NCBI GenBank assembly: GCA_947683425.1
Contig: CANTUQ010000004.1
Coordinates: forward strand, 8,656,001 to 8,720,000
From: Excoecaria cochinchinensis
Lineage: Eukaryota; Streptophyta; Magnoliopsida; Malpighiales; Euphorbiaceae
Reading direction: 5' to 3'
Length of the DNA: 64,000 bases
Shown: piece after piece, positions 34,101 to 44,960 of the stretch
Layout of the letters: the number at the start of each line of letters is the position of its first letter
How positions within the stretch are numbered: the stretch's first letter is position 1
The notes under the pieces: generated by a model
Told to the model about the DNA's origin: nothing
The model's database searches: none
Seen by the model: only the letters and a program-made list of their open reading frames with translations
Position numbers and translations under genes: made by a program

Positions 34101-36311
34101 TATTTTTATTTTTCCTTCCATTAATCACTCATTTAACTCAATTACATAATATACACTTCAATTATACCATTTATATGCTTAAATCACTAAAGGAATTCAT
34201 GAATTTCTTTATTATTCAATTCGGCCAAGACTTCAGTTCTTCATCAACAATTAATTTTCTTCCTTTATTCATTCATTTCTCTAAATTACATATTTATTAT
34301 CATGATTACATAGTTATTATGCCTTAAATATCTATTTAATCCTTATGAACATATACTTAATCATTCGGCCATCCACTTAATTCTTTACCCACACTCATTT
34401 TTCTTTGATTAACCATTAATTTATTTAGATTACATGTTATTAATCACAAATATGCAATTTAATTTGCATTAATCACTAAAGTATACCCTTGTATACTAAG
34501 GTATACCATTCGGCCATAACATTAGATTTTCTTTATGTGTTCTTTAATTTCTTTCAATCACTCTATCATGCCTTAAACATGTTATATATATAATAACCAT
34601 CAATTATAAGCCACAAACTTCATTTAATCTTCATAAAATCCATAATATTCTATTCGGCCTACATTAGGTTTTTCATACCACTTAGTTTTAATTTCATCTA
34701 ATCATACTTTTACACTATTTTAGGTCCACTAATCACATATATTAAGTTAGATTCAATTATTCATGCATTTTTCACATACACACAATACAAACATAACCTA
34801 AAATCATGCCTTAACCATGGAAAAGAAAGGATATTGTATCCACTAACCTTATTTCCATGCTCTCCACCACTTAAGCTTGCTTTCCATGCCTTATCTCCTT
34901 GAAAAGCCATTACTTCCTTAGAGTTCCTCATGTGGCCAAATACATAACCTAAAGAAACACCCATTATTTCTCTTTATTTATTTAATATAACTTCATAAAT
35001 ATCCTCTACATACCCAAAAATACCTATTTGAAGCTTTAGATTAAATTATAGAACTCAAAATCTCTTACCTCACTTTTAGGGCATAACCTTGAACTCTTGG
35101 TTTTTCCCACTTATTCCACTCCAAATGAGCTTTTGAGACCATCATCAATGAAAAGAGAGGCTATGTTTTACTTAGGAGGGTTGGATTTAGGGATAACTTT
35201 GAAGAGAGAAGAAGAAAATTCAAGAAAAAGAGAGAGGATGGAATTCCGCCAACTGGAGGTGGAAGAAGTGTAGAGAGAATTCTAGAACATGGGAGAGATT
35301 TATGTCTTTTACATGTGTCTTGAGTGGGCTTGGGCTTGGTTCAACCTATTGGGCCAACCCTAAAGCCCATTTAGGTTATTAAGCCCATTTTCCATCCAAA
35401 AATCATTTCCCTCATTTCCCAAGCTCAAATTCTCCCAAAACCAATTCCAAAATTATCAAAATATATAATTTAGCCTCTATATAAAATTTCAACTCAATCG
35501 GAGACCGTTTCCCGCTCTGCTAATTTCTTACCAGTCCGATAACTCAATTTTCTGTCTTACCGTAAAATTTATTTTTCTTTACCAATTGATTCTCTATAAT
35601 ATTCCAAGCACAACCATGCTTTCAAATAATTTTTTTGAGATCCAGAGTTCCATTTAGAGCTCAGTCAAACTTTGGTCAAACCTAGTAACCAAAAGTCAAC
35701 TGGACTGGTCCGATCAGTTTGATTCACTGGTTGAACCGGTTCGGTTCACTTTTCATCCTTAACATCATTTTCACTCTTATATGCCCTTAAAACCTTAATT
35801 CCATCTCAATTAAAGTCATTATTTGGTCCGATTTAATTAAATTGGTCTGATTCACTAATTTCTCAGTGTCCCCACAAAATTTCTTTTTCACCACCAAACT
35901 GTTTTTCACACTATTCTAAGTCCAACTATACCTTCTGATAATTTTTCAAAGATCATTTACTATATCTAGAGCCTCGGTCAAACCTGGAACTATTTGAATC
36001 GAACCGGAGGCTTTCTTCAAACTGACTTTCGGAGGCGGTTTTAGCTCTGTTGTCAGTTCCGATTTCACCACTAGACTCCTTACGATCCACCTATCATTTT
36101 CGCGAAATTAGAATTTTTCGGGCACCGAATGGCCGGGTTCGCTGTATAGCTATCCCAGTGTCACCTGTCCCGAAATCACTATATTTTAACACACTTATTA
36201 ATAAGTTTTAACACTGGCAAACTCGCTCCCTGTACTGTTCGACACTGCGATCATCATGGTATCGCTGAAATTATTCACCGACACTTCCAAGCCGGTATTT
36301 GCGCCACTACA
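31110..36311 (-). mobile_element. family P copy B: 5.2-kb non-coding LTR-like element
   Basis: Starts TGTAACACCCTTATACCC and ends GCCACTACA, with target duplication tttat (31105-31109 and 36312-36316). Very AT-rich, no gag or pol, and no internal primer site or second LTR that I can see. Near the left end it has a relative of the double hairpin (GCGCG...CGCGC then GAGCAT...ATGCCC, 31382-31420). Best read as a solo LTR of a large-LTR gypsy family. A (CACTAT)n microsatellite lies near 31633-31680. Confidence 0.75.
33803..33855 (-). other. hairpin cluster conserved in family P
   Basis: GATAAGCC-GTCACT-GGCTTATC (33803-33824), CGAGTC-GCCAG-GACTCG (33830-33846), palindrome ACCGCGGT (33848-33855). 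The counterpart in copy A (about 4526-4585) keeps the loop GTCATT and the ACCGCGGT palindrome while the stems differ. Confidence 0.6.
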
Positions 36312-37229
36312 TTTATAGACATAATTTACACCATTCAACTTAACTCAATTTCATGCAAAATGCCAAGCTCAAATCACTTCAATATCACATACATATTATC
36401 ACTATAACGCTAGCATTTCACATCATCATCACTACTCAAACAAACACATACATATACTCAAACACAACACTCAAAAATTCCAAAAATAACAACACAAATA
36501 CACAAACACAATCCAAATGAGAACAAGGAAAACAAATTCCCACACAGCACACATTCAAGACAGAGCTCCCAAACCTGACAAAGAAGCTTCAAAACCCACT
36601 CTTCACCTTTAAGCTTAGACCTTTTCTTTCCCTTTATCCAACCTCTTGTCCGGAACTTGCAAATAACCCAAACACTTGAATCAAAAACCCAAAATCCAAC
36701 CAAACCAAATGAAAAACGGGAAGAAAAAGAAATAACTAAAATCCACAATAAAACCCAGCACTTACCTCTTGAACCAACTCCACAACTCAACAAAAACCCA
36801 CTCAAATCTTGAAGAACACCATGAGAAAAGGAAAAAGAAAAAGCAACGAAATGAGAAAGAGAGAGCAAGAGAACGGAAGAGCAAGAAGGAGGGGAGGGGA
36901 TAGCTTCTACGGGAAGCAAGAAAATCTGCCACTCCCTCTCTCTCTTTCAATCCCATTTATTGCTCTCACCAACGTCAAGCCACATGCCTCAATCCCCTTG
37001 GTCCACATGGCACAAATCCATTGGTCCACTTAAAGTAACTTTGACTCTCTCTATCTTTGGCACCAAACACCACACACACACACTAAATAATTGCTTCACT
37101 TAATATATTTAATCAATTTTTCAATTAAATCCTTATTATCCAAATTTCCTCATGCACAAATTACTGAAATACCCTTTTTATTTCAAATTAGCTCGCGAAT
37201 TCTGACTAGGCCCTCTTTGGGCCATTACA

Positions 37230-38605
37230 GTAACCCTAACACAATCATGAAAATAGGCGGTGGCACATTATTGTAACCGAGCTTCTTCTAGTTGCTTCTC
37301 TTTTTAGGATCAGTCATCTGTTTAGAATCAATAAGATCCTAGGTTGCATGCATCAGTGTCCGTTGTATGCCCGGTGTACTGATGGTAAGCACAGTATTCA
37401 TCGTCCTTGTGCCCTGGTCGTCCTTGGCTTTGTGCAGGTTTAGGTGCTAAAGGTTGTAACTTTCCCTCCTTTTTTAGCCTTTTTAGCACCCAAGAGAGGG
37501 ACCTAACTAGGTTTGAAAAATGCCTCTGACTGACTCTTGCGATTGAAACCTTGGTTGTTTTACCTACCCGATTACCACTGCTAGAGCTCGCTGGTCTCTT
37601 GGCTCCCTGGTTAACTATTGCTCCTCTTGGTGTAGGCCTTACTGCTTATTCTCCTTGCCAAGTACTCACTCTCAACCTCAATGGCTATATCATTCAAGGA
37701 CTCCCAGTCCTTTAGCCCCTTCATCTTCAATCTATCCCTAAGATATGGGATGACATTTTTGATAAATAGCCTGATCTGATCCAGATTGTCCAGCTTCCTC
37801 TTCATCTCCATTACCCGGTTCCTCCATCGGGTCAAGTATTCATGGAATGACTCCCATGGTTTCTACTACACCAACTCTAGATCTTTTAGAGTTACCTCCA
37901 TCCTTGTGCTGCAGTCGTATTGCCTGAGGAACTCCTTTGTCAGTGGATCCCATCTTCTTTGGTTCTTCTGTCCAGTCCATGATACCAGTCCACTGCGGGA
38001 CCTATCAAGCTCAAGCAGAAGTACTGTATCTTTTGCCTTTTTATCAGCATTGTACCCTTTATTACCAGCGAGTACTGCTTGATGTGTGCGGTGGGGTCTG
38101 ATGTACCATCAAACTTCGGAACGTCAGACATCTTGAAATTTTGAGGGATTAGATCCTCTCCCTCCCGCTCTTTATCTTCAGGGTTCATCCCTTTTCCCAT
38201 TGCCAACATCCGAGACATCGCCTCGAACTTCTCTTCAATCTTCTTCCATATGGCCTCCTCTATCTGAGGTGCTTTCCCTCTCACCCCTACGGGTTCCTCA
38301 TACTCCTCCTCTAAATAATCATCCCCCACTCTGTGGGCTTCTCCTTTTCTCTGGCCTGAGGATGTAGTAGCTCTGAGATCCACTGGTGATGGATGTACTT
38401 CCTCAGGAGGATCCTCTCTGGCCACCTCCCACTCATTTTGTCCTCCGAGAGGAGGTACTTGGTTTGGTCCAGCAGGTGGAGCCATTGCCGCTATTAGGTT
38501 TCCCATCATAGCCAACATCCGATTCTCAAATTCTTCCAACATCCTACCTACTTTCTCGGCAATCATGGCGGGAGTGGCATCTGCTTCTCTTGGTGGGTTG
38601 GCCAT
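37230..38605 (-). pseudogene. old Tat gag, decayed
   Basis: ATG at 38605 (MANPPREADATPAMIAEK), matching MANPSNESDATRAVIVEE of the young element. The capsid-like domain shows FDGTSDPTAHIKQYSLV, IQYFCLSLIGPAVDWYHGLD, TRWRNRVMEMKRK and LKMKGLKDWESL. A one-base loss near 37940 shifts the frame (RTKEDGIH then stop) and another stop follows SKAYTKRSN near 37611. Downstream it keeps the variant knuckle region and ends at VPPPIFMIVLGL where the LTR 29590-37229 inserted. Confidence 0.9.
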
Positions 38606-39240
38606 ATTGCTGTCTATTGAAAACTTGTAGGAGGTAGCTTTGCTGCTTTCTGAGAGTGACTTTGAGTATTCTACCCTTTTTAGTAGTTCAAAAACTAGAT
38701 TTCTAGCCAATCATCCACTGGGACCTTTGGACCACCTAGATGGATCTATGATGGCTGCAAAATATAGTCTATTAGGATGATAGATGAATGACATATGATG
38801 CATGATCGTTATTTATGCAGCATCCACAATCACATGCATGTAAGTAGATCCTTCCAACCTTGTTGCTCCCACACACGAGGTCACGTAGTCTCTTCCTTAG
38901 GTGGGCTTGGCCCATAGGTGAGCAAGGAACCCAATGGACACATATGGTGCGCGGTAGAAAATCGGCAGTATAACATCTCTTATCTAATGCGCATACGTAT
39001 AAATTTTTGGCCTTTATATATTTAAACACTTCAATTAAATTAAGATGGGCTCACCGGGACATGAAAGCCTTTGATAAAAGACCATTTAGTTTTGTTGCTT
39101 TTGTTCAATATATAATGGCCCACATAACAAGTATTGTATTAAGGAGTATATCACCTAGGGGGAGTATTTACTTTCATTACATGAGCTTTAGTCAAGGTAA
39201 TGATACTTTCAGGCTACTTAAGCATGATCCCTGCCAACGG
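38606..39240 (-). other. old Tat leader, gag-proximal part
   Basis: Aligns in order with 52750-53420 of the young element (for example the segment near 38870-38960 with 53080-53160). No gene is seen. It ends at the aacgg target of the solo LTR. Confidence 0.75.
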
Positions 39241-39659
39241 TGTCACACCCCGAAATGTACCCTAGAAGGATTGGGCATATTGAGGATGAGTAGTGACCAA
39301 GGTTGTGGACGTTGAAGTGTTTGGTATGCCAAATAAACAAATTAAGTATTTAAGTAAAAGTTCCAATAAGTGTGGCTAATGGTAAAAATTATGGAGTATG
39401 GAATTTGGATTTAATTGAAAGGATAAAATTAGTTAAGTGGGCCAAGGTGAAGGGTTAGTAAGATATAAGTGTCAATGCATGAGGTTATAAAAGTTGAAGG
39501 ATTAAAAAGAGGATTTGATAAAAATATCTTGGATTGGACCAATGGCAAGGTGCCAAGTGGCAAGAAGTGGGAAAGGGTATAAAAGGAAGAGAGAGGAAGA
39601 GAGAGAGGGCAGAATTTGCTCCCCCCTCTCCCGTTTCCCATTTTTCCTCTCCTCCCCCT

Positions 39660-39698
39660 CTTCTTCTTCTTCTTCTTCTTCTTCTTCTTCTTCTTCTT
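39660..39698. repeat. (TTC)n microsatellite
   Basis: About twelve perfect TTC repeats. The poly-Glu/Arg/Ser ORFs here are artefacts of it. Confidence 0.93.
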
Positions 39699-40339
39699 GT
39701 TTCATGGCATTCACTCTCTTTGAAGATCAAAGCCCAAAGTTTAGATGATAAAGTTTGTTAGTCTAAGAGATTTAAGTAAAGATTTGTTAAGGTGACGTGA
39801 GTTCTAAGTTTTGATTTCACCTGTTCTTCTTGATTTGTTAAAAACCCTAGATTTATGTTTTGTATTTATGTGTGTTGTTGCTGAGGATTTTGGATGAGCA
39901 AGACATTGGATGGGTTTCAAGAAAGCTATTAGGAGCTAAAGAGATGAGGTATGGGAAATTTAGGTTTTTATGTGTATTTTTGAAGTTGTTGTGATTTTTT
40001 GTTGTTTTTCTGGGTATTTATGAACTTGAAGTTGTTTAAGTATGTTTGAATGTTGAGTGTTTTGGATAAATTGAGTTTAAATGTCTTGATTGTGATTTTT
40101 GAACTCAAATGAGGGATTGAATGAGTTTTGTAGCAAAATTTTTGGTTTTATTAATTGGGAATTTTAATGATGTTAATAGCATGATTTAATTGTGTTTATG
40201 TGTATAAAAGTTGGGTTTTGTGTTAATTATGAGGTTTTGAATGAGCAATTTGTATTGTGTTGAAGTTTGTTTTGAATGGAAAAATTTTGGGTATGATTTT
40301 GAGAGAGAATTTCTGCAGATTTTTGATGAGGGACTGGAA

Positions 40340-40562
40340 ATCACGACTTTATCGCGATTGAGATAGAGATCATAGAGGAAGAGTGCATGAGACGTGCACT
40401 TTCGTGCACTTTATGCATGAGTCGTGATGGTTTTCTCTCCCTCCTATGTCTGCTTGTTTTCCTCTGTGGGCCGCCTTCACGAGTCGTATCTTCGAGCATG
40501 ACTCGTGATGGGTTCCCTTTTCCTGCAGGCGAGTCTGGCCACTGGATGTCGCGATCGCTACA
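40340..40562 (+). promoter_or_regulatory. GC palindrome region with CACGAGTC/GACTCGTG words
   Basis: CACGAGTC (40478-40485) pairs with GACTCGTG (40500-40507), related words ATGAGTCGTGATGG and TCACGACT lie nearby, and one TCGCGATCGC copy is at 40549. It lies about 580-800 bp upstream of the TATA box at 41142. Confidence 0.5.
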
Positions 40563-41131
40563 GTCCCCTCTCTGTTTCTAGATATTTTTGAAAGATTTCT
40601 CCTTTGCATGGTTTCTCACTTGTGTTAAGTCTCTATAAATTAAAATGAGTACTTTATATCTGTGAATTATTCAAATGCTTCTATGCATGTTAGTAATTGA
40701 ATTATGAGACTTTTGTCTACCATTATTATTATTTAATGGCTGCTTGTGCATAAAGTATTGTAATTTATTTATTAAGTCTATATGAATGCATAATGTGAAT
40801 AATATAGTTACGTTCAGTATGTTCAGATGGATATGATAAATGTAATTAGTACATATGATATGCAAATAAGTGAATGCATGATGAAAAATAATATGATTAC
40901 GTTTAATATGTTCATGTGAATATCTTAATCTATGAAACTGCACGTGACTAGTTTTGAATATGATAAATGAAATTAATGCATATGATAGGCATATATATAT
41001 AGATACATGTGTCTATGTGATCATAAAAGAATGATTCTAGTAATTGATGAAATGCGTATATATGTGTAAAATGTGAAAGAATTTAATAATGATATGGGAA
41101 TTTAGCCCGCGTTAGTTGAGTCGTGGATAGA

Positions 41132-41148
41132 TAGGCATGCCTATAAAG
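41132..41148 (+). promoter_or_regulatory. core promoter: TAGGCATGCCTA palindrome with TATAAAG
   Basis: The palindrome overlaps TATAAAG (41142-41148). The first downstream hairpin begins 31 bp after the TATA box, so the hairpins should be at the very start of the transcript. Confidence 0.7.
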
Positions 41149-41178
41149 TTCTGTTAGCTGCAGCCCTCTGTTCTATTT

Positions 41179-41246
41179 GGACCCTGATCAAGTCCCCATT
41201 TGGTTCCTCGTGAACCTCAATGTGTACGGATCTTGTTTAAGATCCG
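41179..41246 (+). other. hairpin cluster at predicted transcript start
   Basis: GGAC...GTCC (41179-41195), GGTTC-CTCGT-GAACC (41202-41216), CGGATCTT-GTTT-AAGATCCG (41227-41246, 8-bp perfect stem). Same order as in the other LTRs when read in sense. Confidence 0.65.
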
Positions 41247-42380
41247 CAATGTGAAAATGCTTTGAATGAGAAAACTATGATGTTGCTTTTCGAATCGTAC
41301 CCACGGATACCGCCATGTGTTCTGTTACTCACTTATTCACCCCTATGACTTAGTAGGCAACTAAAAGAGTAAAATTAATGTGAATTAATTGATAAGTTTT
41401 GTGATGATTTGCAAAATGATTATGTGAATAAATATTTGATGCATTTGTGATAAATGCCATTTGACTGGTGCTTTATGCACCCCTCTGTTCTGGATCCTTT
41501 ATGGACACTTATGTGGAAAGGTGTGGTATCTTCGGATACACCTGTGTTTTGTATAATAAGGCGATATCTGTTAAATGAAAAGAAATGTATCACGTAGTGT
41601 TTGTTCTAATATACATGTATGCAAAGATCCTAAATGCATAAGAGTTAGTATGTGAATACTACATATTATTAATCTATTCAAGAGTTATAAGTATGCTTGT
41701 CTACATGATTCCTTTAGAACGAATTATTGAAATACTTGATATGCATGATTGATATCGTTGAGAGCTTAGTAAATGTACTTTATGAATGTGTATATATATG
41801 TGTTCATTGTTTAATGACTTTTAATGAATGTTTTAAGTATGTATCGATTAGTAAGCATGAGATAGAAATTGGATTTAAGAAAGATGTTAGGATTAATTCT
41901 AAAACTTTTGTGAATGAAGTTTTCTATAAGAACTACATGGTTCTGATTCCCAACCATAGGGATACGTAGGAATCTTGGAATGGTTATTTCAAGCCCGAAC
42001 CAAATCGAAGAACTAAAGTGTTTGGTTCAGTTTTGAACAATTAATGGTTTGAAAAATGAAACATTTTGTTTAGTTTTGAACAAGTAATGATTTGATTAAA
42101 TGAAATGTTTTGACTTAGGAATTAATTAATGAGTCAGGTAAATGATAAGTATGTCTAATGTAATTGTGAATAAAATGTAACATAGTATTTTCTAGTTATG
42201 GTATATGAATGAATCTGCATATGAAATTGTTTAAGTTTTCATATGAAAGTAACGATATTAGTTCACATTAACTGAAGCCAATTTCCTTTATGCTTATATC
42301 TGTATACATATATCTATCGATTTGTACGTGCATACCTCGGCAACCACTGTGAGTGGCTGCCCATTATTTGTTTAGCCCGA

Positions 42381-42398
42381 CTAAGCGTTATCGCTTAG
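42381..42398 (+). other. conserved LTR hairpin CTAAGCG/CGCTTAG
   Basis: Perfect 7-bp stem with TTAT loop, identical to 8741-8758, about 340 bp before the LTR end. The second hairpin is weak here. Confidence 0.75.
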
Positions 42399-42737
42399 CA
42401 TAATTGTTTGTCCGTACAGGTTAGGAGATCAGAGTAGCGCAGCGGTCTGCTGAGGTTTGGCCAACGAGTCGCTAGATTTTCATAGGAAGTGTTTTTGGTT
42501 TCGGCATGTAATTAAGATTATTTATTAGCATTTGTAATAAGTTGTAATAATCTATAGTGTGAATAATGGTGTGTGGATGACATAGGTTTAGGACGTGCAT
42601 GTTTTGAGGTTATGATTTTAGAAATTTTATTGTTCTTATTTCTGCATTGCCATGTGTGTCCTTGTCTGGTGGTACCTTCTGCTCACCGTAGCTCTTCACC
42701 CTTCGAAATGCTACATATGGGAGTTGGGGGTATTACA

Positions 42738-43036
42738 AACGGGGTCTAGCTCATCATGAGCATAGCGACCGGTTGGGTCATCATTTGATATACCAAATGT
42801 TACTAAACTTGGGCTAGTGATTATTCCTAACACTTCCCTACATTGAGCAAACGTCGGGTTGTGCTTTAGAAATGCACCAGGGTTAAGAGAAGGTACAACT
42901 AGCGTAGATTTAAGGCTCTAATGAAATGCTATGCAATTTTGAAAAGGGATAAAATTTTAAATTATAACTCAATTGCATGTTTTAACCAAGGTATTTTTAA
43001 AGCGAAGTCTCAAGTAGTCCCTAATGGAGTCGCCAC
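42738..43036 (-). other. old Tat leader and primer site (tRNA-Arg type)
   Basis: Aligns with 52482-52780 of the young element. The primer site on the minus strand (43035-43018) begins TGGCGACTCCA and has drifted at its 3' end compared with the young element's TGGCGACTCCACTGGGGA. Confidence 0.85.
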
Positions 43037-43641
43037 TGTGACGCGCACCGAACTCCACCAGGCCCTGAAAACTTACTTTTAGGGTATACGAGAGAGATTC
43101 ATAAGACTTGTAAGAGATTACAAGGTCGTCTACTTTGGGCATCAAGAGGTGTTTTGGAGTTGCCACCCAATAGAACATTGAGAAAGTTCATCTAGCCTCA
43201 TTGAGCCTAAGACAAAGCATATGAGTCTATTTTGGGCAACGAGAGATATTTTGGAATTTCCATTCCAATAGAACATTGAAAACGGTTCATCTAATCTCAT
43301 GAAGCCTAAGATAATGCATGTTAGTCTATTTTGGGCAACAAGAGATATTTTGGAATTCTCATTCCAATAAAACATTGGAAGCGGTTCATCTAATCTCACA
43401 AAGCCTAAGGCGATGCATGTTAGTCTATTTTGGGCAATAGGAGATATTTTGAAATTTCTTTCCCGATAGAACATTGGAAAGGTTCATCTAATCTCGTGAA
43501 GCCCAAACCAGAGAGAGTTCGAGACTCCACTCTTATTCATACCTTGGTTGAAGTTACAATTGAGTTTTGCAATTAGGATTTCATTCCTTTTCTTATACGA
43601 TTTAATGCAGATATAAAAGATCAGATCAACCATATAATAAA
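43037..43641 (-). repeat. old Tat 5' LTR, 3' part
   Basis: Begins (plus strand) TGTGACGCGC, the reverse of GCGCGTCACA that ends the young LTR. It contains an internal 99-bp tandem repeat. It continues at 46032 after the solo LTR insertion. Confidence 0.85.
43128..43510. repeat. 99-bp tandem repeat, about four copies
   Basis: The landmark GTCTATTTTGGGCAA starts at 43225, 43324 and 43423 (period 99) with a diverged first copy at 43128. Because 99 is a multiple of three, the minus strand stays open (110 codons of repeated MFYW...LDEP), which is not a gene. Confidence 0.88.
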
Positions 43642-44037
43642 TGTCACACCCCAACCTGAACCATGGAGACTTCTACCCCGGAGGAGGGAGAAGGATCCAG
43701 ATAGATAGGGGTGTCACATCCCACTAGTGCAAATATGTAAACATCGCATACAAAATGACATATCAGAGATAAAGTAAAACTTTGAAAGAAAGAAGAGTGA
43801 TACTGAACGAAATGAATACTTTTATTAATATACATAAAAGAGGTCTTTACATCTTACAACAGATTACAAAAAAAACAAATATACAAAAGCCCAAGGTAAA
43901 CTGTTCCAAAGGGCCAACAAAACTTTATATCTGCTACAAAAGAAAGGAAAGCCTATACTATAAAACCCTCTCTAGTTGTGTTGGCCTTCCCCCGATGCGA
44001 CACGCCCAGACTATGTGTACCAAAACCTTCCACACCT

Positions 44038-44074
44038 GCACGGTTAAACACCTGTGCTAAGCGAAATCGCTTAG
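44038..44074 (-). other. conserved LTR double hairpin
   Basis: GCAC-GG (44038-44043) with CC-T-GTGC (44051-44057). CTAAGCG (44057-44063), loop AAAT, CGCTTAG (44068-44074). Confidence 0.75.
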
Positions 44075-44381
44075 TGGGGAACACAAAATGCATAACCGCC
44101 ACTCACAGTGATGATAATAGAAAGCACATGATAATGATACAAATATAGATATAGAATCATACATAGTTAATCCAATTATCTATTTTATCATCCAAAATTC
44201 TTGTACAAAGACACACTAGTACCTGCTCAATCATAATGAGTGGATAACGAGTATACATAGATACCCGAGGGTACCGATACCGAATTATAAACACATAGAT
44301 ACCCGAAGGGATCAAAACATTCTTTTTATTTTTTTGTTCCAAATTGTTTCACATAGAATCTTAAGAAAGATCTGAACAGAA

Positions 44382-44420
44382 GGATCGCGAGGATCCGATC
44401 GGGGGACCTGATCAGGGTCC
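44382..44420 (-). other. hairpin cluster, compensated version
   Basis: GGATC-GCGAG-GATCC (44382-44396) replaces GGTTC-ACGAG-GAACC of the other LTRs, a change in both arms that keeps pairing. GGACC-TGATCAG-GGTCC follows (44404-44420). Confidence 0.7.
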
Positions 44421-44633
44421 AAAAGCGTACACATAGCTGCAGCAAACATAGCTCTATTAGGCATGCCTAACTATCCACTTATCCGACATTAGCAGGTTAC
44501 ACGAAAGTTTATCAAATTAACACACATATTATTCATTTAATTAAGTGGTCAAGGCTTTAATGAAAGAGTGCATGTAAAAGAAATCAACTCATCAAACAAA
44601 AAGGAGAAGAAACCAAATTTGGAAGTTACGCCT

Positions 44634-44960
44634 GTCGCGCTCGCGACAGAAGCCAAAATACACCTCCTCGCCTCGCCTCGCCTCGCGGTCGCGAGTGACC
44701 TCACGCTCGCGAGAGGGCGTGGGTGTTGCCCTCTGTCGCACTCGCGACAGAAGCCAACCCTCCTAGTCCATCGCGCTCGCGCCCACCGCGCGCTCACGAC
44801 AGAAGAGAGCCCTGCACATGCTCGGTGATTGAGCACTCTGTCGCGCTCGCGACAGAGAGCTCCCTGTCTAGCTCCTCAGCGCGACGCCTCTCGCACCGGC
44901 GCGAGGGCTGAAACCTCCGCGCTCTTTCACGCTCGTGACAGTGTCGCGATCGCGACAGAT
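44634..44960 (-). promoter_or_regulatory. CpG-dense palindrome array
   Basis: CTGTCGCGCTCGCGACAG-type palindromes at 44634, 44838 and 44940, with variants at 44732 and 44770, plus CGCCTCG repeats (44667-44688). About 180-490 bp upstream of the promoter palindrome at 44458-44469. Confidence 0.6.

Larger units (their letters stand above)
29590..37229 (-). mobile_element. solo LTR, family Q relative, hosting P copy B
   Basis: Outer parts 29590-31109 and 36312-37229 form one LTR of about 2.4 kb with TGTAACACCCC and GGGCCATTACA ends and target duplication gtaac (29585-29589 and 37230-37234). The right part resembles the ends of the other LTRs (GACTAGG...GGGCCAT). It carries a double hairpin relative (29912-29950), an AGCATGCT promoter-type palindrome (30374-30381) and its own GC palindrome array (30636-30976). 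P copy B inserted at 31110. Confidence 0.85.
39241..42737 (+). mobile_element. solo LTR (3.5 kb)
   Basis: TGTCACACCCCG...GGGGGTATTACA, target duplication aacgg (39236-39240 and 42738-42742). Plus orientation. Modules in order: (TTC)n at 39660-39698, GC palindromes 40340-40562, TAGGCATGCCTA overlapping TATAAAG (41132-41148), hairpins 41179-41246, CTAAGCG hairpin 42381-42398. No internal coding. Confidence 0.9.

Noticed and set aside
36458..36956. 153-codon and 64-codon hydrophobic ORFs
   Set aside because: Low-complexity CT/GA-rich sequence in an LTR, no homologous feature. A similar stretch in other LTRs (23611-23802, 45551-45836) is the same compositional effect near the LTR end.
39429..39761. 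Poly-Glu, poly-Arg and poly-Ser ORFs
   Set aside because: Products of the (TTC)n microsatellite in a solo LTR.
43142..43474. 110-codon ORF with repeated MFYW...LDEP units
   Set aside because: Created by a 99-bp tandem repeat inside an LTR. Codon-multiple period keeps it open.
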